From assembly GCA_964421675.1 (NCBI GenBank), contig CAYQXV010000013.1:1-64000 (forward strand): a stretch of DNA of 64,000 nucleotides, given 5' to 3'. The position numbers and the translations under genes were made by a program. This DNA is from CALLPQ01 sp964421675. GTDB lineage: Bacteria; Pseudomonadota; Alphaproteobacteria; Caulobacterales; Parvularculaceae. This document shows, piece by piece, positions 1 to 8,554 of the stretch; position 1 is the first letter of the stretch; each line of letters begins with the position of its first letter. Under the pieces are notes generated by a model that worked only from the letters and a program-made list of their open reading frames with translations, did no database searches and had not been told where the DNA came from.

Positions 1-360
1 ACGCAATCGGCCGACATTATGAACCGGATCAACGAGATTAGTTTTAACTCCTCGCTGCTCCGGGAATTTCGCGCCATCAATTTTGTCCATAAACTGATTG
101 ATGATGACTGGATCAAGGATGAGCACAAAGATAAATTGCGCAGTGTAAGAGTTCACTCCATTCGCAGTGATCACGAAATGGCCGACCTTTCGGTCGCAAG
201 TAAGTTTAATGTTGAATGGGAGTTTTTGCTGGACCTCAAACAACGAGGACGCCAGATTGCCGAGCAATGGCTAGAAGAAAATTTTGACCATATCGGCAAA
301 AAATCTTCCGTAAACTTACCATCGGTGTTTGATAGTAATGTTACCGATGATGAGTTTTAA
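1..360 (+). CDS. Patatin-like phospholipase family protein, C-terminal fragment
   Basis: The reading frame is open from base 1 and ends with TAA at 358-360, so only the last 119 residues are present and the catalytic GxSxG part lies outside the window. The residues (IMNRINEISFNSSLLRE near the start, then a KFNVEWEFL segment and WLEENFDHIG) match the conserved C-terminal DUF3734 region that follows the patatin domain in alphaproteobacterial patatin-like phospholipases. Known members are predicted lipid acyl hydrolases, often found near 3-hydroxybutyrate dehydrogenase and linked to polyhydroxybutyrate metabolism; that link cannot be tested here. The internal ATG at 19 is not the true start. A short hairpin (CCTGTG AA CACAGG, 361-374) follows the stop without a T-run. 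The next gene is convergent. Confidence 0.8.
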   Translation, partial: TQSADIMNRINEISFNSSLLREFRAINFVHKLIDDDWIKDEHKDKLRSVRVHSIRSDHEMADLSVASKFNVEWEFLLDLKQRGRQIAEQWLEENFDHIGKKSSVNLPSVFDSNVTDDEF

Positions 361-427
361 CCTGTGAACACAGGGTAACGCCCAAAGCAGAGTTCACTGT
401 AAACGGGTTTAGCTGGCGAGTTCGCCG

Positions 428-2770
428 CTACCGCATATTGCGGCCCCAGGTCCGCCATTTGGGGAGCTTTTGCGACTTTTGCTCATCGGCTTCATTATCG
501 GCGAGATTGCTTTGTGTTTCCGGTCCAAAGGAAGGAACACTGTCGACAAAGGCAGCTCGAAGACTGGGAAGCGGGCCAGGCACTTTCGGATCACCGGCTT
601 GATCGTTCGCACGCCAATCATCAAGTGACATTGCCGTATTAACCGCGTCTGCCTGATGGCTGCCATCATCATGACTTGCTGGCAATGCGCCGTCCTCTTG
701 GCGATGTGCAACGGCTTCGACCGGCGCAGCTTTATCGCCTAATTTGCGATCAGCGGCGAGGAAATTTCCCTGCCCATGCTGGCATCCCATGGCGGTTAGT
801 TTTGCAACACTGACTTTATCGTCAATCCCTTCCGCGACTAGGCGCAGGCCAAGATCGCGCCCAAGGGTCAACAATGTCCGTGCACCCCTGCCCTTTTTAT
901 CGTCGCCATCAAGCGCCATCACTGTGTCAGCACCCATGCGGATATAATCAAATTCAAACCGGTGAAGATTACCAAGCACAGTACTGTCGAGATTATCATC
1001 GCCATAGGCAATGCTCGCGCCCGATTGGCGAAGTTGAGCAAATAAGGATTTGGCAATGCGCGGATCTCTAATGTCTGCAAAGCCCGACATTTCAAAAACT
1101 ATGGTGCCATAGGTAGGCGCAGATTTACGCATGGCTGACAGAGTATTTTCAAGAAAACCCGCACTATTGGCCACATCCCAGCTTACCGGAATGGCAACAT
1201 ACGCATCGCTTGCAAGCGCATTTTGAGAATTCCCGTTGCGGTGCTGGTCTTGCTCTTGTGCCAGAAATTGTGTGCTTTGCTCAATCAGGGTGGCGACATC
1301 ATTTGCTGTGCGCCCGGCTTGCGCGCGGTAGCCGATAATTTCGCGATTATCGAATGCCATGATCGGCGAATAGGCGCGCTCATCATCGGTTGGCTGCTTG
1401 CCAGCAAGGCCCGCCAAACCGCCAGCCATCATGCCCGCAATACCGCCAGACATAACACCGGTCGCGCTCTTTGATTTATCAGAAGCATCAGTCGATTTAG
1501 CGTCAGATGCTAAACTTGTTTCTTGCACGCGCTCTTGCAAAATTTTGTCAGCGGTTTCACCAGCACCGGGAAGCGGCACCGCACCTGTCTGATTAGCAAA
1601 TTCAAAAAACGCAACGACCCGCTCCAGACGGCCATTTTCATCGACACGTCTGGCACCGCGCACGCGCAATGTGCGGCCATTGTGGATTTTAATGAGCGTA
1701 TCAAACCCGCCATCATCTTTTCCGTGACCGAGAATATCTTCTTCAAAAATCGAAAGATGGGATGGACTTACAAAAGCGCGCATCGCTTGCGGGGTGAAAT
1801 CAGCATCGCAATCAGCGCCGAGCATGGTGCATAAAGACCGGCCTTGATAGACGCCCTCCAAGCCCCAATCCCAGACACCAATGCCGGAAAAATCCAGCAC
1901 TTCCACAAGACGGTCCGCCGATATTGGCCGTTTGCTTCCATGATTGTGAACATGGTCATCTAATTTATCCGGCAGGCCCGCCGCGCTTAACGCTGCTGGC
2001 GTCGCGGTTGATGCAGAACCGTTATCGCTCAATTGACCCGATAGTTGGCTCGATACTGGATCGCCAATTTGGGAGTCAAAAACCTCGCCGATCGGCGCGC
2101 TCGCCGCCGCGTAAGGGGAGAACAGACTGCGCTCGGTCATCGCAACCAGACTTGCCGCCAATATGCCGAGGGTAAACAAGCCATGGCCCAATAGCCCGCC
2201 CGCACCCGATGTTGCAAAAATGAAAACCGCCGCAAGCGTCAACGCAGAGCCGGGTAAAATTAACCGCGCACCGCTATCGCCGCGAATGGCCTGCCAAAGG
2301 GATAAACCGAAGGCAAAAACGCCAATGCCCACAAGCCCGCGCAGCATTAAGATCGCAAAATCGGCACGGCCAAGGAAATTAATGATCCCCAGACCAACAA
2401 AAACCAACGACCCGGCAAACATAACGCCGCCCAGCGCCGCATTATTGCGCGCAACGCGAATGCCCGCAGAAAGAAAAATGATCACACTCGCAGCGAACAA
2501 TCCCTGCAGCAAAACAATGAGATTAAAATTTGGAACCTGAAAAAAGCCGAGCCAGAACAATTCAAGGACAGCGGCCGTGCCAACCATGAATGCCGCGCTC
2601 CACGCCAGCGCACCGCGCTTCATAATGGCTAATCCGGATAGAAAGGCTAATCCGATAATAAGCGCGCCTGCAATTGCACCGCGAAACATGTTGAATTCGG
2701 CGGTCGACACAAGTGCCTGTTGCCCGCCCGTTTCGCGCGCCAATTCAACTGCCTGAATGATATCTATCAT
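428..2770 (-). CDS. Membrane PAS/degenerate-EAL domain protein
   Basis: About 780 residues. The N-terminal 220 residues hold roughly seven hydrophobic helices. A PAS-like segment follows (around residues 285-395, with a VLDFSGIGVWDWG strand), and the last 250 residues align with the EAL phosphodiesterase fold. The EAL part is degenerate: YSPIMAF..REIIGYRAQAG stands where the EAL signature should be, GDDNLDSTVL replaces DDFGTGYSSL, while VAEGIDD and GCQHGQGNF (VAEGVE and GCDYGQGY equivalents) remain recognisable. Hydrolysis of cyclic di-GMP is therefore unlikely; ligand sensing or a structural role is inferred. There is no GGDEF domain. Start: the frame opens at a TTG (2785), but I prefer the ATG at 2770, preceded by a GGTGG about 8 nt upstream; both starts are possible. 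Transcribed alone and convergent with the patatin gene. Confidence 0.75.
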   Translation of the reverse strand: MIDIIQAVELARETGGQQALVSTAEFNMFRGAIAGALIIGLAFLSGLAIMKRGALAWSAAFMVGTAAVLELFWLGFFQVPNFNLIVLLQGLFAASVIIFLSAGIRVARNNAALGGVMFAGSLVFVGLGIINFLGRADFAILMLRGLVGIGVFAFGLSLWQAIRGDSGARLILPGSALTLAAVFIFATSGAGGLLGHGLFTLGILAASLVAMTERSLFSPYAAASAPIGEVFDSQIGDPVSSQLSGQLSDNGSASTATPAALSAAGLPDKLDDHVHNHGSKRPISADRLVEVLDFSGIGVWDWGLEGVYQGRSLCTMLGADCDADFTPQAMRAFVSPSHLSIFEEDILGHGKDDGGFDTLIKIHNGRTLRVRGARRVDENGRLERVVAFFEFANQTGAVPLPGAGETADKILQERVQETSLASDAKSTDASDKSKSATGVMSGGIAGMMAGGLAGLAGKQPTDDERAYSPIMAFDNREIIGYRAQAGRTANDVATLIEQSTQFLAQEQDQHRNGNSQNALASDAYVAIPVSWDVANSAGFLENTLSAMRKSAPTYGTIVFEMSGFADIRDPRIAKSLFAQLRQSGASIAYGDDNLDSTVLGNLHRFEFDYIRMGADTVMALDGDDKKGRGARTLLTLGRDLGLRLVAEGIDDKVSVAKLTAMGCQHGQGNFLAADRKLGDKAAPVEAVAHRQEDGALPASHDDGSHQADAVNTAMSLDDWRANDQAGDPKVPGPLPSLRAAFVDSVPSFGPETQSNLADNEADEQKSQKLPKWRTWGRNMR

Positions 2771-2785
2771 ATTAGCTGCCACCAA

Positions 2786-3107
2786 CGTTGCCCCAACCTA
2801 ATTTCATCACAAACCTCAGCATTAAAAAAATGCCAAGTGTGCACTGCAAACAGGATAGTTAGTGTCGCTACATATAAGCGATATGCCCTTAAAAGGATCG
2901 CCCCCAACGGCAATCCGCTTTCTCATACCAGCCAGCACCGTAGTGCTCCCCTTGTGTGGCCAGTCCGAGGCATGGAGCATATCGTACTCAATCAGCTTCC
3001 CTTGCTACCCTCACAGTCAATATACTCACTTGCTGCGGGCCCCAGCGCAAGCCCGGCCCGGCAAATTTGTTATAATATTCGAAAAAAAATGCAGAGTTTT
3101 CCACAAT
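2786..3107. other. Intergenic region, no gene seen
   Basis: About 320 bases between the EAL-like gene and the GNAT gene (both minus strand). It must hold the promoter of the EAL-like gene. I find no tRNA, no credible ORF and no terminator with a T-run. A GC-rich inverted stretch near 3035-3065 (GGGCCCC...AAGCCCGGCCC) lies just downstream of the GNAT stop and might help end that transcript. Confidence 0.5.
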
Positions 3108-3974
3108 CTAAGACTTGATATGTGCCCAAATCTCGTGATCGCGCCATTTATCGTTGATTTTCAGATAGTCGCGCGCCAACCCTTCCCGCTCAAAAGCAAG
3201 GCGCGACAATAGGGAAATCGAGGCCAGATTGCCCGGCTGACAGGCCGCTTCGATTCGCTTTAGGCCCAAAGTCTCATGGCCAAACTGCAAAACCGCCATA
3301 ACCGCGCCGCTGGCATAGCCTTGGCGGCAAAAGCGCTCCCCAAGCCAATAGCCGATTACACCGCTACATCGATTGCCCATGCGAATATCGGTGAGCGTAA
3401 CCCCGCCCACCAGGGTCTGGTCGTGTTGGGTAAAAACCAAAAAGGCAAACCGGCGATTGGCCCGCATATGCATCTGATCGGCGCGCAACCGTCTAGTAAA
3501 AGCGGGCCGGGTCGCCTCTTCATCGCGCCAGTCTGGCTCCCACTGGGTGAGATGGGCCCGGCTTTGTTCGCGAAGGCCATGCCATGCATCGAAATCACTG
3601 GCTCTGGCGGGGCGCAAGATGAGCGGGTCGGCAACAAGCTCAAGATTTTGCCAATCTATGTGGTGGCCGTGTGCCGGGGACGGCGCGAGCGCGGAGTTAA
3701 CAAGGCGCATGAATTTAGAGCGGGGACGCTCAACTAATGGCTGAGAAGGCTTGTCGGTCTGCGCCGCGCGCGCATGGGTAGCCTCTTTACCCTGATTATT
3801 TTTGGCCAGTTTAATTTTGGCCNNNNNNNNNNNNNNNNNNNNNNNNNNNNNNNNNNNNNNNNNNNNNNNNNNNNNNNNNNNNNNNNNNNNNNNNNNNNNN
3901 NNNNNNNNNNNNNNNNNNNNNNGTTTAATTTTGGCCTGCTTATTTTGAACCTTGTTATTCTCGTCCTCGCTCAC
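3108..3974 (-). CDS. RimJ/RimL-type GNAT N-acetyltransferase, interrupted by an assembly gap
   Basis: GNAT fold acetyltransferase of the RimJ/RimL group: LILRPARASDFDAW opens the domain, GVIGYWLGERFCRQGYASGA carries the acetyl-CoA-binding strand and loop, and NLASISLLSRLAF is the C-terminal GNAT motif. This group transfers acetyl from acetyl-CoA to N-terminal alanines of ribosomal proteins or to small amines; the substrate is unknown here. The N-terminal 80 residues are Lys/Gln-rich and poorly conserved. The 100-N run at 3823-3922 interrupts this tail, and the 14 bases on each side of it are identical (GTTTAATTTTGGCC). Collapsing that overlap gives a continuous 250-residue frame starting MSEDENNKVQNKQ, so the gap probably contains nothing. 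The gene starts 32 bp after thrC on the same strand, likely one transcript. Confidence 0.8.
   Translation of the reverse strand: MSEDENNKVQNKQAKIKXXXXXXXXXXXXXXXXXXXXXXXXXXXXXXXXXXAKIKLAKNNQGKEATHARAAQTDKPSQPLVERPRSKFMRLVNSALAPSPAHGHHIDWQNLELVADPLILRPARASDFDAWHGLREQSRAHLTQWEPDWRDEEATRPAFTRRLRADQMHMRANRRFAFLVFTQHDQTLVGGVTLTDIRMGNRCSGVIGYWLGERFCRQGYASGAVMAVLQFGHETLGLKRIEAACQPGNLASISLLSRLAFEREGLARDYLKINDKWRDHEIWAHIKS
3823..3922. other. Assembly gap (100 N)
   Basis: Exactly 100 N. The left contig end and the right contig start share the same 14 bases, GTTTAATTTTGGCC, so the two contigs probably overlap and the N run is a scaffolder's placeholder. Confidence 0.95.
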
Positions 3975-4006
3975 CGTCTTGCCCGTCCTATGAAATTGCG
4001 TGCCTC

Positions 4007-5401
4007 TTAGCGCTGTGACGTAATGATCTTTTTAACCGCGGCCGGTGTCGCTGGCGCCGTGATGATTTGCTCCTTGCGCTCAAACAGATCGCCCATGCCT
4101 TCCGGTAAGGCAGGGTTTTGCCCGGTTGCGTCTTGAACGGCATCGGGAAACTTTGCCGGATGCGCCGTCGACAAGGTAATCACCGGCCCCTTTAGCGTTC
4201 CTTGCTGGCGCAATTTTTGCCCGGCAACCCGGCCCACAGCCGTATGCGGATCAATTAACATGGCACACTGGGCAAGATGATCGCGCATTGATTGATCAAC
4301 TTCATCTTCACCTGCCATTTGCGAAGTAAACAATGCGCCCATGCGCTCATGGACAGATGCGGGCAAACTAAACCCACCAGACTGGCGTTGATTTTCCATC
4401 AATTGCACAACGCTTTGCGCGTTACGCTCTGACATCTCAAAGATCAAACGCTCAAAATTACTGGCAATCTGAATATCCATTGATGGCGAGGTGGTGGCAT
4501 GAACATCTGCCGGGAGATAATTTCCCGTTTCCAAAACACGGTGCACAATATCATTGCGATTGGTGGCAACACATAAACGCTCAATCGGCAGCCCCAGTTT
4601 GGCGGCAACAAATCCGGCAAAAATATCGCCAAAATTTCCCGTTGGCACAACGAATGAAAAGGAGCGCTTAGGCGCGCCTAACGCAGCGGCGGCGGTAAAA
4701 TAATACACCGATTGAACCGCAATGCGCGCCCAGTTAATCGAATTCACGCCGCCAAGGCTAACCTCTTCAACAAAGTCGCGGTCACCAAACAATTGTTTTA
4801 CGATTGTCTGACAATCATCAAATGTGCCCTCAACGGCAATATTGGTGACGTTCGGCGCGCCAGTTGTCGTCATGATGCGGCGCTGCACTTCAGAGATGCG
4901 CCCTTCAGGATGCAAAATAAAAACCTCAATGCCCGCTTTATTCTTTAACGCTTCAACGGCTGCCCCGCCCGTATCGCCAGACGTTGCCCCAACAATTGTC
5001 AGTCCACGGCGCTTTCGCTTGAGAACAATCTCAAACATCTCGCCCAGCACCTGCATGGCAACATCTTTAAAGGCCAGCGTTGGCCCGTGAAACAATTCCA
5101 AAATCCAGTCTTCATCGCCCACCTGAACAAGCGGCGTGACAGCCGGATGGGTAAAGCTGCTAAAGGCGCGATGGCATAGGGCGGTTACCTCATCGGGCGT
5201 AAAACTATCACCAACAAAAAGCTGCAAGATCGTCGAGGCGACATCAGTAAAGGGCTTGCCGGCAAACCCCGCAATTTGATCGGCGCTCAATTGCGGCCAC
5301 TCAACAGGCATATAAAGCCCGCCATCCGGGGCAAGGCCCGCTAGCAAAGCATCTTCAAATGATACGGCCGGTGATTGGCCCCTAGAGGAAATATACTTCA
5401 T
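4007..5401 (-). CDS. thrC: Threonine synthase
   Basis: 464 residues, normal length for the long bacterial form. It converts O-phosphohomoserine to threonine and phosphate with pyridoxal phosphate, the last step of threonine synthesis in the cytoplasm. The N-terminal MKYISSRGQSP..SFEDALLAGLAPDGGLY block is typical. The PLP lysine lies in HGPTLAFKDVAMQ (about residue 112), and the phosphate/PLP-binding loop GATSGDTGGAA follows. NSINWARI and VPTGNFGD, further family signatures, are present. ATG start. The GNAT gene follows 32 bp downstream on the same strand. The 130 bp upstream to the paraoxonase-like gene should hold the promoter. Confidence 0.96.
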   Translation of the reverse strand: MKYISSRGQSPAVSFEDALLAGLAPDGGLYMPVEWPQLSADQIAGFAGKPFTDVASTILQLFVGDSFTPDEVTALCHRAFSSFTHPAVTPLVQVGDEDWILELFHGPTLAFKDVAMQVLGEMFEIVLKRKRRGLTIVGATSGDTGGAAVEALKNKAGIEVFILHPEGRISEVQRRIMTTTGAPNVTNIAVEGTFDDCQTIVKQLFGDRDFVEEVSLGGVNSINWARIAVQSVYYFTAAAALGAPKRSFSFVVPTGNFGDIFAGFVAAKLGLPIERLCVATNRNDIVHRVLETGNYLPADVHATTSPSMDIQIASNFERLIFEMSERNAQSVVQLMENQRQSGGFSLPASVHERMGALFTSQMAGEDEVDQSMRDHLAQCAMLIDPHTAVGRVAGQKLRQQGTLKGPVITLSTAHPAKFPDAVQDATGQNPALPEGMGDLFERKEQIITAPATPAAVKKIITSQR

Positions 5402-5534
5402 AGGATTTGCATATGCTGGATCGGCGCAAATCGGAATAGTAAAAATTGATATCGCTAAAATTGGGCCCAGCCCAATTCATCTACGCTTAGCAGGATCGGC
5501 CCTACTGAAACGAAACTTGCCTGTTTTGTTACGG

Positions 5535-6584
5535 CTACCCCGCTGAGCGAGCCATATCGCAGAGCAGGAATTTTTCCTCGAATAAAGAGCCAATAATCAA
5601 TTTGTTCTGATAATGGGCAGCGCTCGATGCGGCGGATAATCCCGATCCATCATCGGCATAAATCGTCGAAAGCGTGTTGGTCTTGGTATTATAAGTGAGC
5701 ACCTTTGAGGGGGTAGCAAAGGAACTGTCGCGCTTTTGGCGGGCAAGCGCGAGTGGCCTTGGATGCGCGCCAATCCACAACAGGCCGGACTGGTCAATAT
5801 TGATATTATCGAGCGCCGCTCCCGCTTTGATCTTTTGGCGCAAGGTCAAATAACCTGTCTGAGGATCGCGGTCATATTCCAACAGGTTTGCCGCAGAGGT
5901 CTCAGCCACAAACACTCGTGATCCATCTCCCGTAACCGCTAGCCCATTTGCATATCGGATCTGATCGGCGGCGCGGTGCCAGGAGGTGCCGTTAAAATAA
6001 AACACAACACCGCTTTTGGCCCGGGTTAGAAAATCAAATTTCCCCGCCAGCGTTGCGCGTTCATCATTGCGATCATTGGTGACATAAAATGCGCGCGGGC
6101 CGACGGCGACCACATCTTTGGGGTTTCTCAATCGGCGCTCAGAAAATGTTTCAATATGGATGAGCCTATTATTGTCATCGACATCGTAAAGCTCAATGGT
6201 GTTTTGCGCGCCATTGACGACGAATAATCGTCGCACGCCATCCCGGTCGTAAAAGTGCAAGCCCCTTGGTGCAAACAGCTCAGGAACGCCCGCTGTCCTG
6301 TCTTCCCATGACGTGTCATCGAGCGGGTCGCGTACATTGAACAAATAAATGCTGCCCCGCCCTTTTTCGGTGCGGTGATCATAGGAAGAAATGAACGCTT
6401 TCTTTGAGCGATAATCAAACTGAACATCTTCCGGCCCGATAATGCCGGCAACCGCCTGACATTGCCCATCGAAGCGCGAGACGACTTTTTCAAAGTGATT
6501 GAATGAGTAAATCGTCACCCCGCCCCAAATTGCGACGCCAATCAGCGCGATCAATAAACTATAGCGTAGTAACCGTCTTCCCAT
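5535..6584 (-). CDS. Arylesterase/paraoxonase-like six-bladed beta-propeller protein
   Basis: About 349 residues with an N-terminal signal anchor (MGRRLLRYSLLIALIGVAIWG), so the propeller is probably periplasmic. The pattern resembles animal paraoxonases and the SMP-30/strictosidine-synthase fold: GPEDVQFD..AFISSYDHR, NPKDVVAVGPRAFYVTNDRND, YANGLAVTGDGSRVFVAET and DNINIDQSGLLWIGAHPRP correspond to the calcium-ligand blades of PON1. The family hydrolyses aryl esters or lactones; the substrate here is unknown. The frame is open up to a TTG at 6626, but the ATG at 6584 gives a clean signal anchor. No obvious partner gene; thrC lies 130 bp downstream on the same strand. Confidence 0.75.
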   Translation of the reverse strand: MGRRLLRYSLLIALIGVAIWGGVTIYSFNHFEKVVSRFDGQCQAVAGIIGPEDVQFDYRSKKAFISSYDHRTEKGRGSIYLFNVRDPLDDTSWEDRTAGVPELFAPRGLHFYDRDGVRRLFVVNGAQNTIELYDVDDNNRLIHIETFSERRLRNPKDVVAVGPRAFYVTNDRNDERATLAGKFDFLTRAKSGVVFYFNGTSWHRAADQIRYANGLAVTGDGSRVFVAETSAANLLEYDRDPQTGYLTLRQKIKAGAALDNINIDQSGLLWIGAHPRPLALARQKRDSSFATPSKVLTYNTKTNTLSTIYADDGSGLSAASSAAHYQNKLIIGSLFEEKFLLCDMARSAG

Positions 6585-6820
6585 GAACCATGAGCCTGTG
6601 TTCAGAATTTCCGTAATAAAACCCAAATTGTTGCCATATGGGTTTTTGGGCAGGTAAAAAGCCTATCTAATGGTTGCAGGGTTGTGAATGCGCTCTGGCG
6701 CATTTCCACAGGGTTTTTCGCCACTTTATGGCTTGCATTCTTTAGATTTGCATTGTAATGCCCGCCATTCGTTATTTTCGATTCCGTGTATAAATCAGGG
6801 CACCGTCCCAAGGCTGTATC

Positions 6821-7042
6821 ATGAAAAAAGATATCCACCCGCAATATCACACCATTAAAGTCGTTATGACCAATGGTGAGTCATTTGAAACGCGCTCTAC
6901 CTATGGTGAGCCAGGGGCAACGCTAAACCTTGATATTGATCCAACCTCGCACCCAGCATGGACAGGCGGCCCACAAACCCTGTCAGATCGCGGTGCGGTC
7001 TCTAAATTTAACAAGAAATTTGGTGCCTTTGGCCTCAAATAG
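6821..7042 (+). CDS. rpmE: 50S ribosomal protein L31
   Basis: 73 residues, complete. MKKDIHPQYHTI at the start, then STYGEPG, LDIDPTSHPAWTGG and the basic tail KFNKKFGAFG are typical of L31 in alphaproteobacteria. The zinc-binding cysteines of the C+ form are absent, so this is the zinc-independent type. L31 binds the central protuberance and bridges the subunits. Stand-alone gene; a TATAAA at about 6790 may be its -10 element. Transcription probably ends at the hairpin at 7206-7243, on the far side of an assembly gap. Confidence 0.95.
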   Translation: MKKDIHPQYHTIKVVMTNGESFETRSTYGEPGATLNLDIDPTSHPAWTGGPQTLSDRGAVSKFNKKFGAFGLK

Positions 7043-7071
7043 GCCCTTTCCAGTAAGAGTTGGGCCAGTAA

Positions 7072-7171
7072 NNNNNNNNNNNNNNNNNNNNNNNNNNNNN
7101 NNNNNNNNNNNNNNNNNNNNNNNNNNNNNNNNNNNNNNNNNNNNNNNNNNNNNNNNNNNNNNNNNNNNNNN
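7072..7171. other. Assembly gap (100 N)
   Basis: Exactly 100 N between rpmE and rcdA. Both edges carry AGTTGGGCCA (left 7059-7068, right 7172-7181), so a short tandem repeat probably stopped the assembly. Confidence 0.9.
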
Positions 7172-7205
7172 AGTTGGGCCAACCCACCAGTCTTTACCAG
7201 AATTC

Positions 7206-7243
7206 AAAAAAGCCGCTGATCGCAATGGATCGGTGGCTTTTTT
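7206..7243. terminator. Bidirectional rho-independent terminator between rpmE and rcdA
   Basis: An A6 run, then GCC-GCTGATC, a GCAAT loop, GGATCGGT-GGC and a T6 run. The imperfect stem with U-tracts in both directions suits both the plus-strand rpmE and the minus-strand rcdA, which converge here. Confidence 0.8.
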
Positions 7244-7280
7244 CATTCTCAATATTGTCGTAAATTTTCAGCGTAACTCT

Positions 7281-7769
7281 TTAAGCTTTGGCGCGGGCAA
7301 ACGCTTTGACCAATGCTTCTTGCTGCGCCATCGCCCCGTCGCGCCCTGAGACTTCCCCCTCATTGGCAAACAGGCCCTTATCAAGGCGGGCAATCTGCTC
7401 AAATAGCTGATCGCTGCGGGTAATCAGATATAGTAAAGTTTCGGGCAAGTCTTTTGCCGGTTTGTGCCGCGGACGGCGCGATTCCGGAATACGGATGCGA
7501 TATTTATTGTCCGAAGCCTCATCAATGGTCATGTCCCCTTCGCGCAAAGCCCGCAGGACAAGTAACCAGGAAGCAATCTGCATTAATTGTGTTGTGAGCC
7601 GCATCGACGCACTCGCATAGGACATGGCGTGACTGCGATCCATGGATTTAGAGATCTCTCGGCCCTCACCATCCAAATAGTTCGCGGTTTCTTCAACCAG
7701 CGCCATGCCATCACGAAAGGTTCGTGTGAACAATGCCGACTGTATAAATGTTGAGATACTTCCCGTCAT
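7281..7769 (-). CDS. rcdA: RcdA-family (DUF1465) regulator of CtrA degradation
   Basis: About 162 residues, all helical. FTRTFRDGMALVEETANYLDGEGRE and AMSYASASMRLTTQLMQIASWLLVLRA are the hallmark helices of the DUF1465/RcdA family. In Caulobacter crescentus RcdA is a ClpXP adaptor that, with CpdR and PopA, brings the cell-cycle regulator CtrA to the protease at the pole; the same role is inferred here. The frame opens at a GTG (7838), but the ATG at 7769 (MTGSISTFIQSALF) matches where family members begin. Transcribed alone, convergent with rpmE. mipZ and flbT/flaF elsewhere in the window fit a Caulobacter-like cell cycle. Confidence 0.85.
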   Translation of the reverse strand: MTGSISTFIQSALFTRTFRDGMALVEETANYLDGEGREISKSMDRSHAMSYASASMRLTTQLMQIASWLLVLRALREGDMTIDEASDNKYRIRIPESRRPRHKPAKDLPETLLYLITRSDQLFEQIARLDKGLFANEGEVSGRDGAMAQQEALVKAFARAKA

Positions 7770-8288
7770 CGCATCGGGCCCCAAATTCTCCAATAGCTTC
7801 ACTCGTTTGTGCCCCTTAGCTCGTAGCCTGACAATCACCCAGCGGTCTCGATTCGGTAACTTTCTTCAAAAAAATGCTGATTTCACCCCAATGGGGAACA
7901 TTCATGAAAGCCCGCACAAGTTGAGGGCGAACACGTCGCTCTCACCCGCATATTGGGGTGATATGCTGCAACGCCTATGCCACCATCACCAATAACGTGG
8001 ATGTTTTACCCATGGCCTCCGCCTATCATCGAAAAACTTCAACATCCCGCTGGCAAATCGCAATTCGCAGGGCCCTTAGTGGACATCGCAAGGCGGCCAA
8101 CTATAAGAGTTTGTATAGGAATCCCTTCCCGATTCTGGGCGGTTTAAGGGCGCTGCTGAGACCAGCCCCGTCTTAATCGTCTCAAAATCGAAATTTCCGG
8201 GTTTTCAACGTGTCAGCTTGAGCACTATGTTGCATCAATACAACTAAATCTTGTAATGTCTTAAAAACGAACCCAAAATGCAAATTGC

Positions 8289-8333
8289 TGCATTGCACTC
8301 TGCTTGACCCCAATGGGCGGCTTTTGGTTTAAA
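8289..8333 (+). promoter_or_regulatory. Promoter of candidate sRNA with TGC-N3-GCA motif
   Basis: A TGCATTGCA element (8289-8297) lies 6 bases upstream of a -35-like TTGACC (8304-8309), followed after 17-18 bases by a -10-like TTTAAA (8328-8333). Predicted start is near 8340. The motif also occurs at the phasin and hpnM promoters in this window. Prediction from sequence only. Confidence 0.5.
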
Positions 8334-8339
8334 GTTTAT

Positions 8340-8440
8340 CTAACGCACGCAGAGGCGTAGGGGGGATAAAGGCCGTTCTTGGGAAGGAACGCTCTATTAA
8401 AGGCCCACAGCGCGACCCTCGCTGCAGTGGGCCTTTTTTA
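8340..8440 (+). ncRNA. Candidate small RNA of about 100 nt
   Basis: It lies in a gene-poor interval between rcdA (start 7769) and the 2OG oxygenase (end 8555). Three successive hairpins can be drawn: ACGC/GCGT (8343-8358), CGTTC/GAACG (8374-8391), and a strong terminator stem AGGCCCAC-AGCG/CGCT-GCA-GTGGGCCT followed by a T6 run (8399-8439). A plausible sigma-70 promoter sits directly upstream. A GGGGGG-containing single-stranded stretch (8360-8365) between the first two hairpins could pair with a target. The longest ORF inside is only a 15-codon frame (ATG at 8313), which starts before the predicted transcript. I do not recognise it as a known RNA family. Confidence 0.5.
8399..8440 (+). terminator. 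Rho-independent terminator of the candidate sRNA
   Basis: AAAGGCCCAC pairs with GTGGGCCTTT, with an inner AGCG/CGCT stem, followed by T6. No protein gene ends here on the plus strand, so it must serve a non-coding transcript or, read in reverse, act as a bidirectional insulator. Confidence 0.75.
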
Positions 8441-8554
8441 TTCACCAAACTTCATCTTTCTAAAAACGTCTATTCGCCTAATTAGGTCGCAAGAATAGAT
8501 CGCAAGATTAGGGTTTAGCCTTCTCTAGGTGGCCAATCCCTATATGGTCGGGCG

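Noticed and set aside
7883..7961. 10-base inverted repeat TCACCCCAAT/ATTGGGGTGA with a 59-base loop near rcdA
   Set aside because: Arms are far apart with no other sign of structure or T-run; could be chance or a pair of operators, but nothing supports a call.
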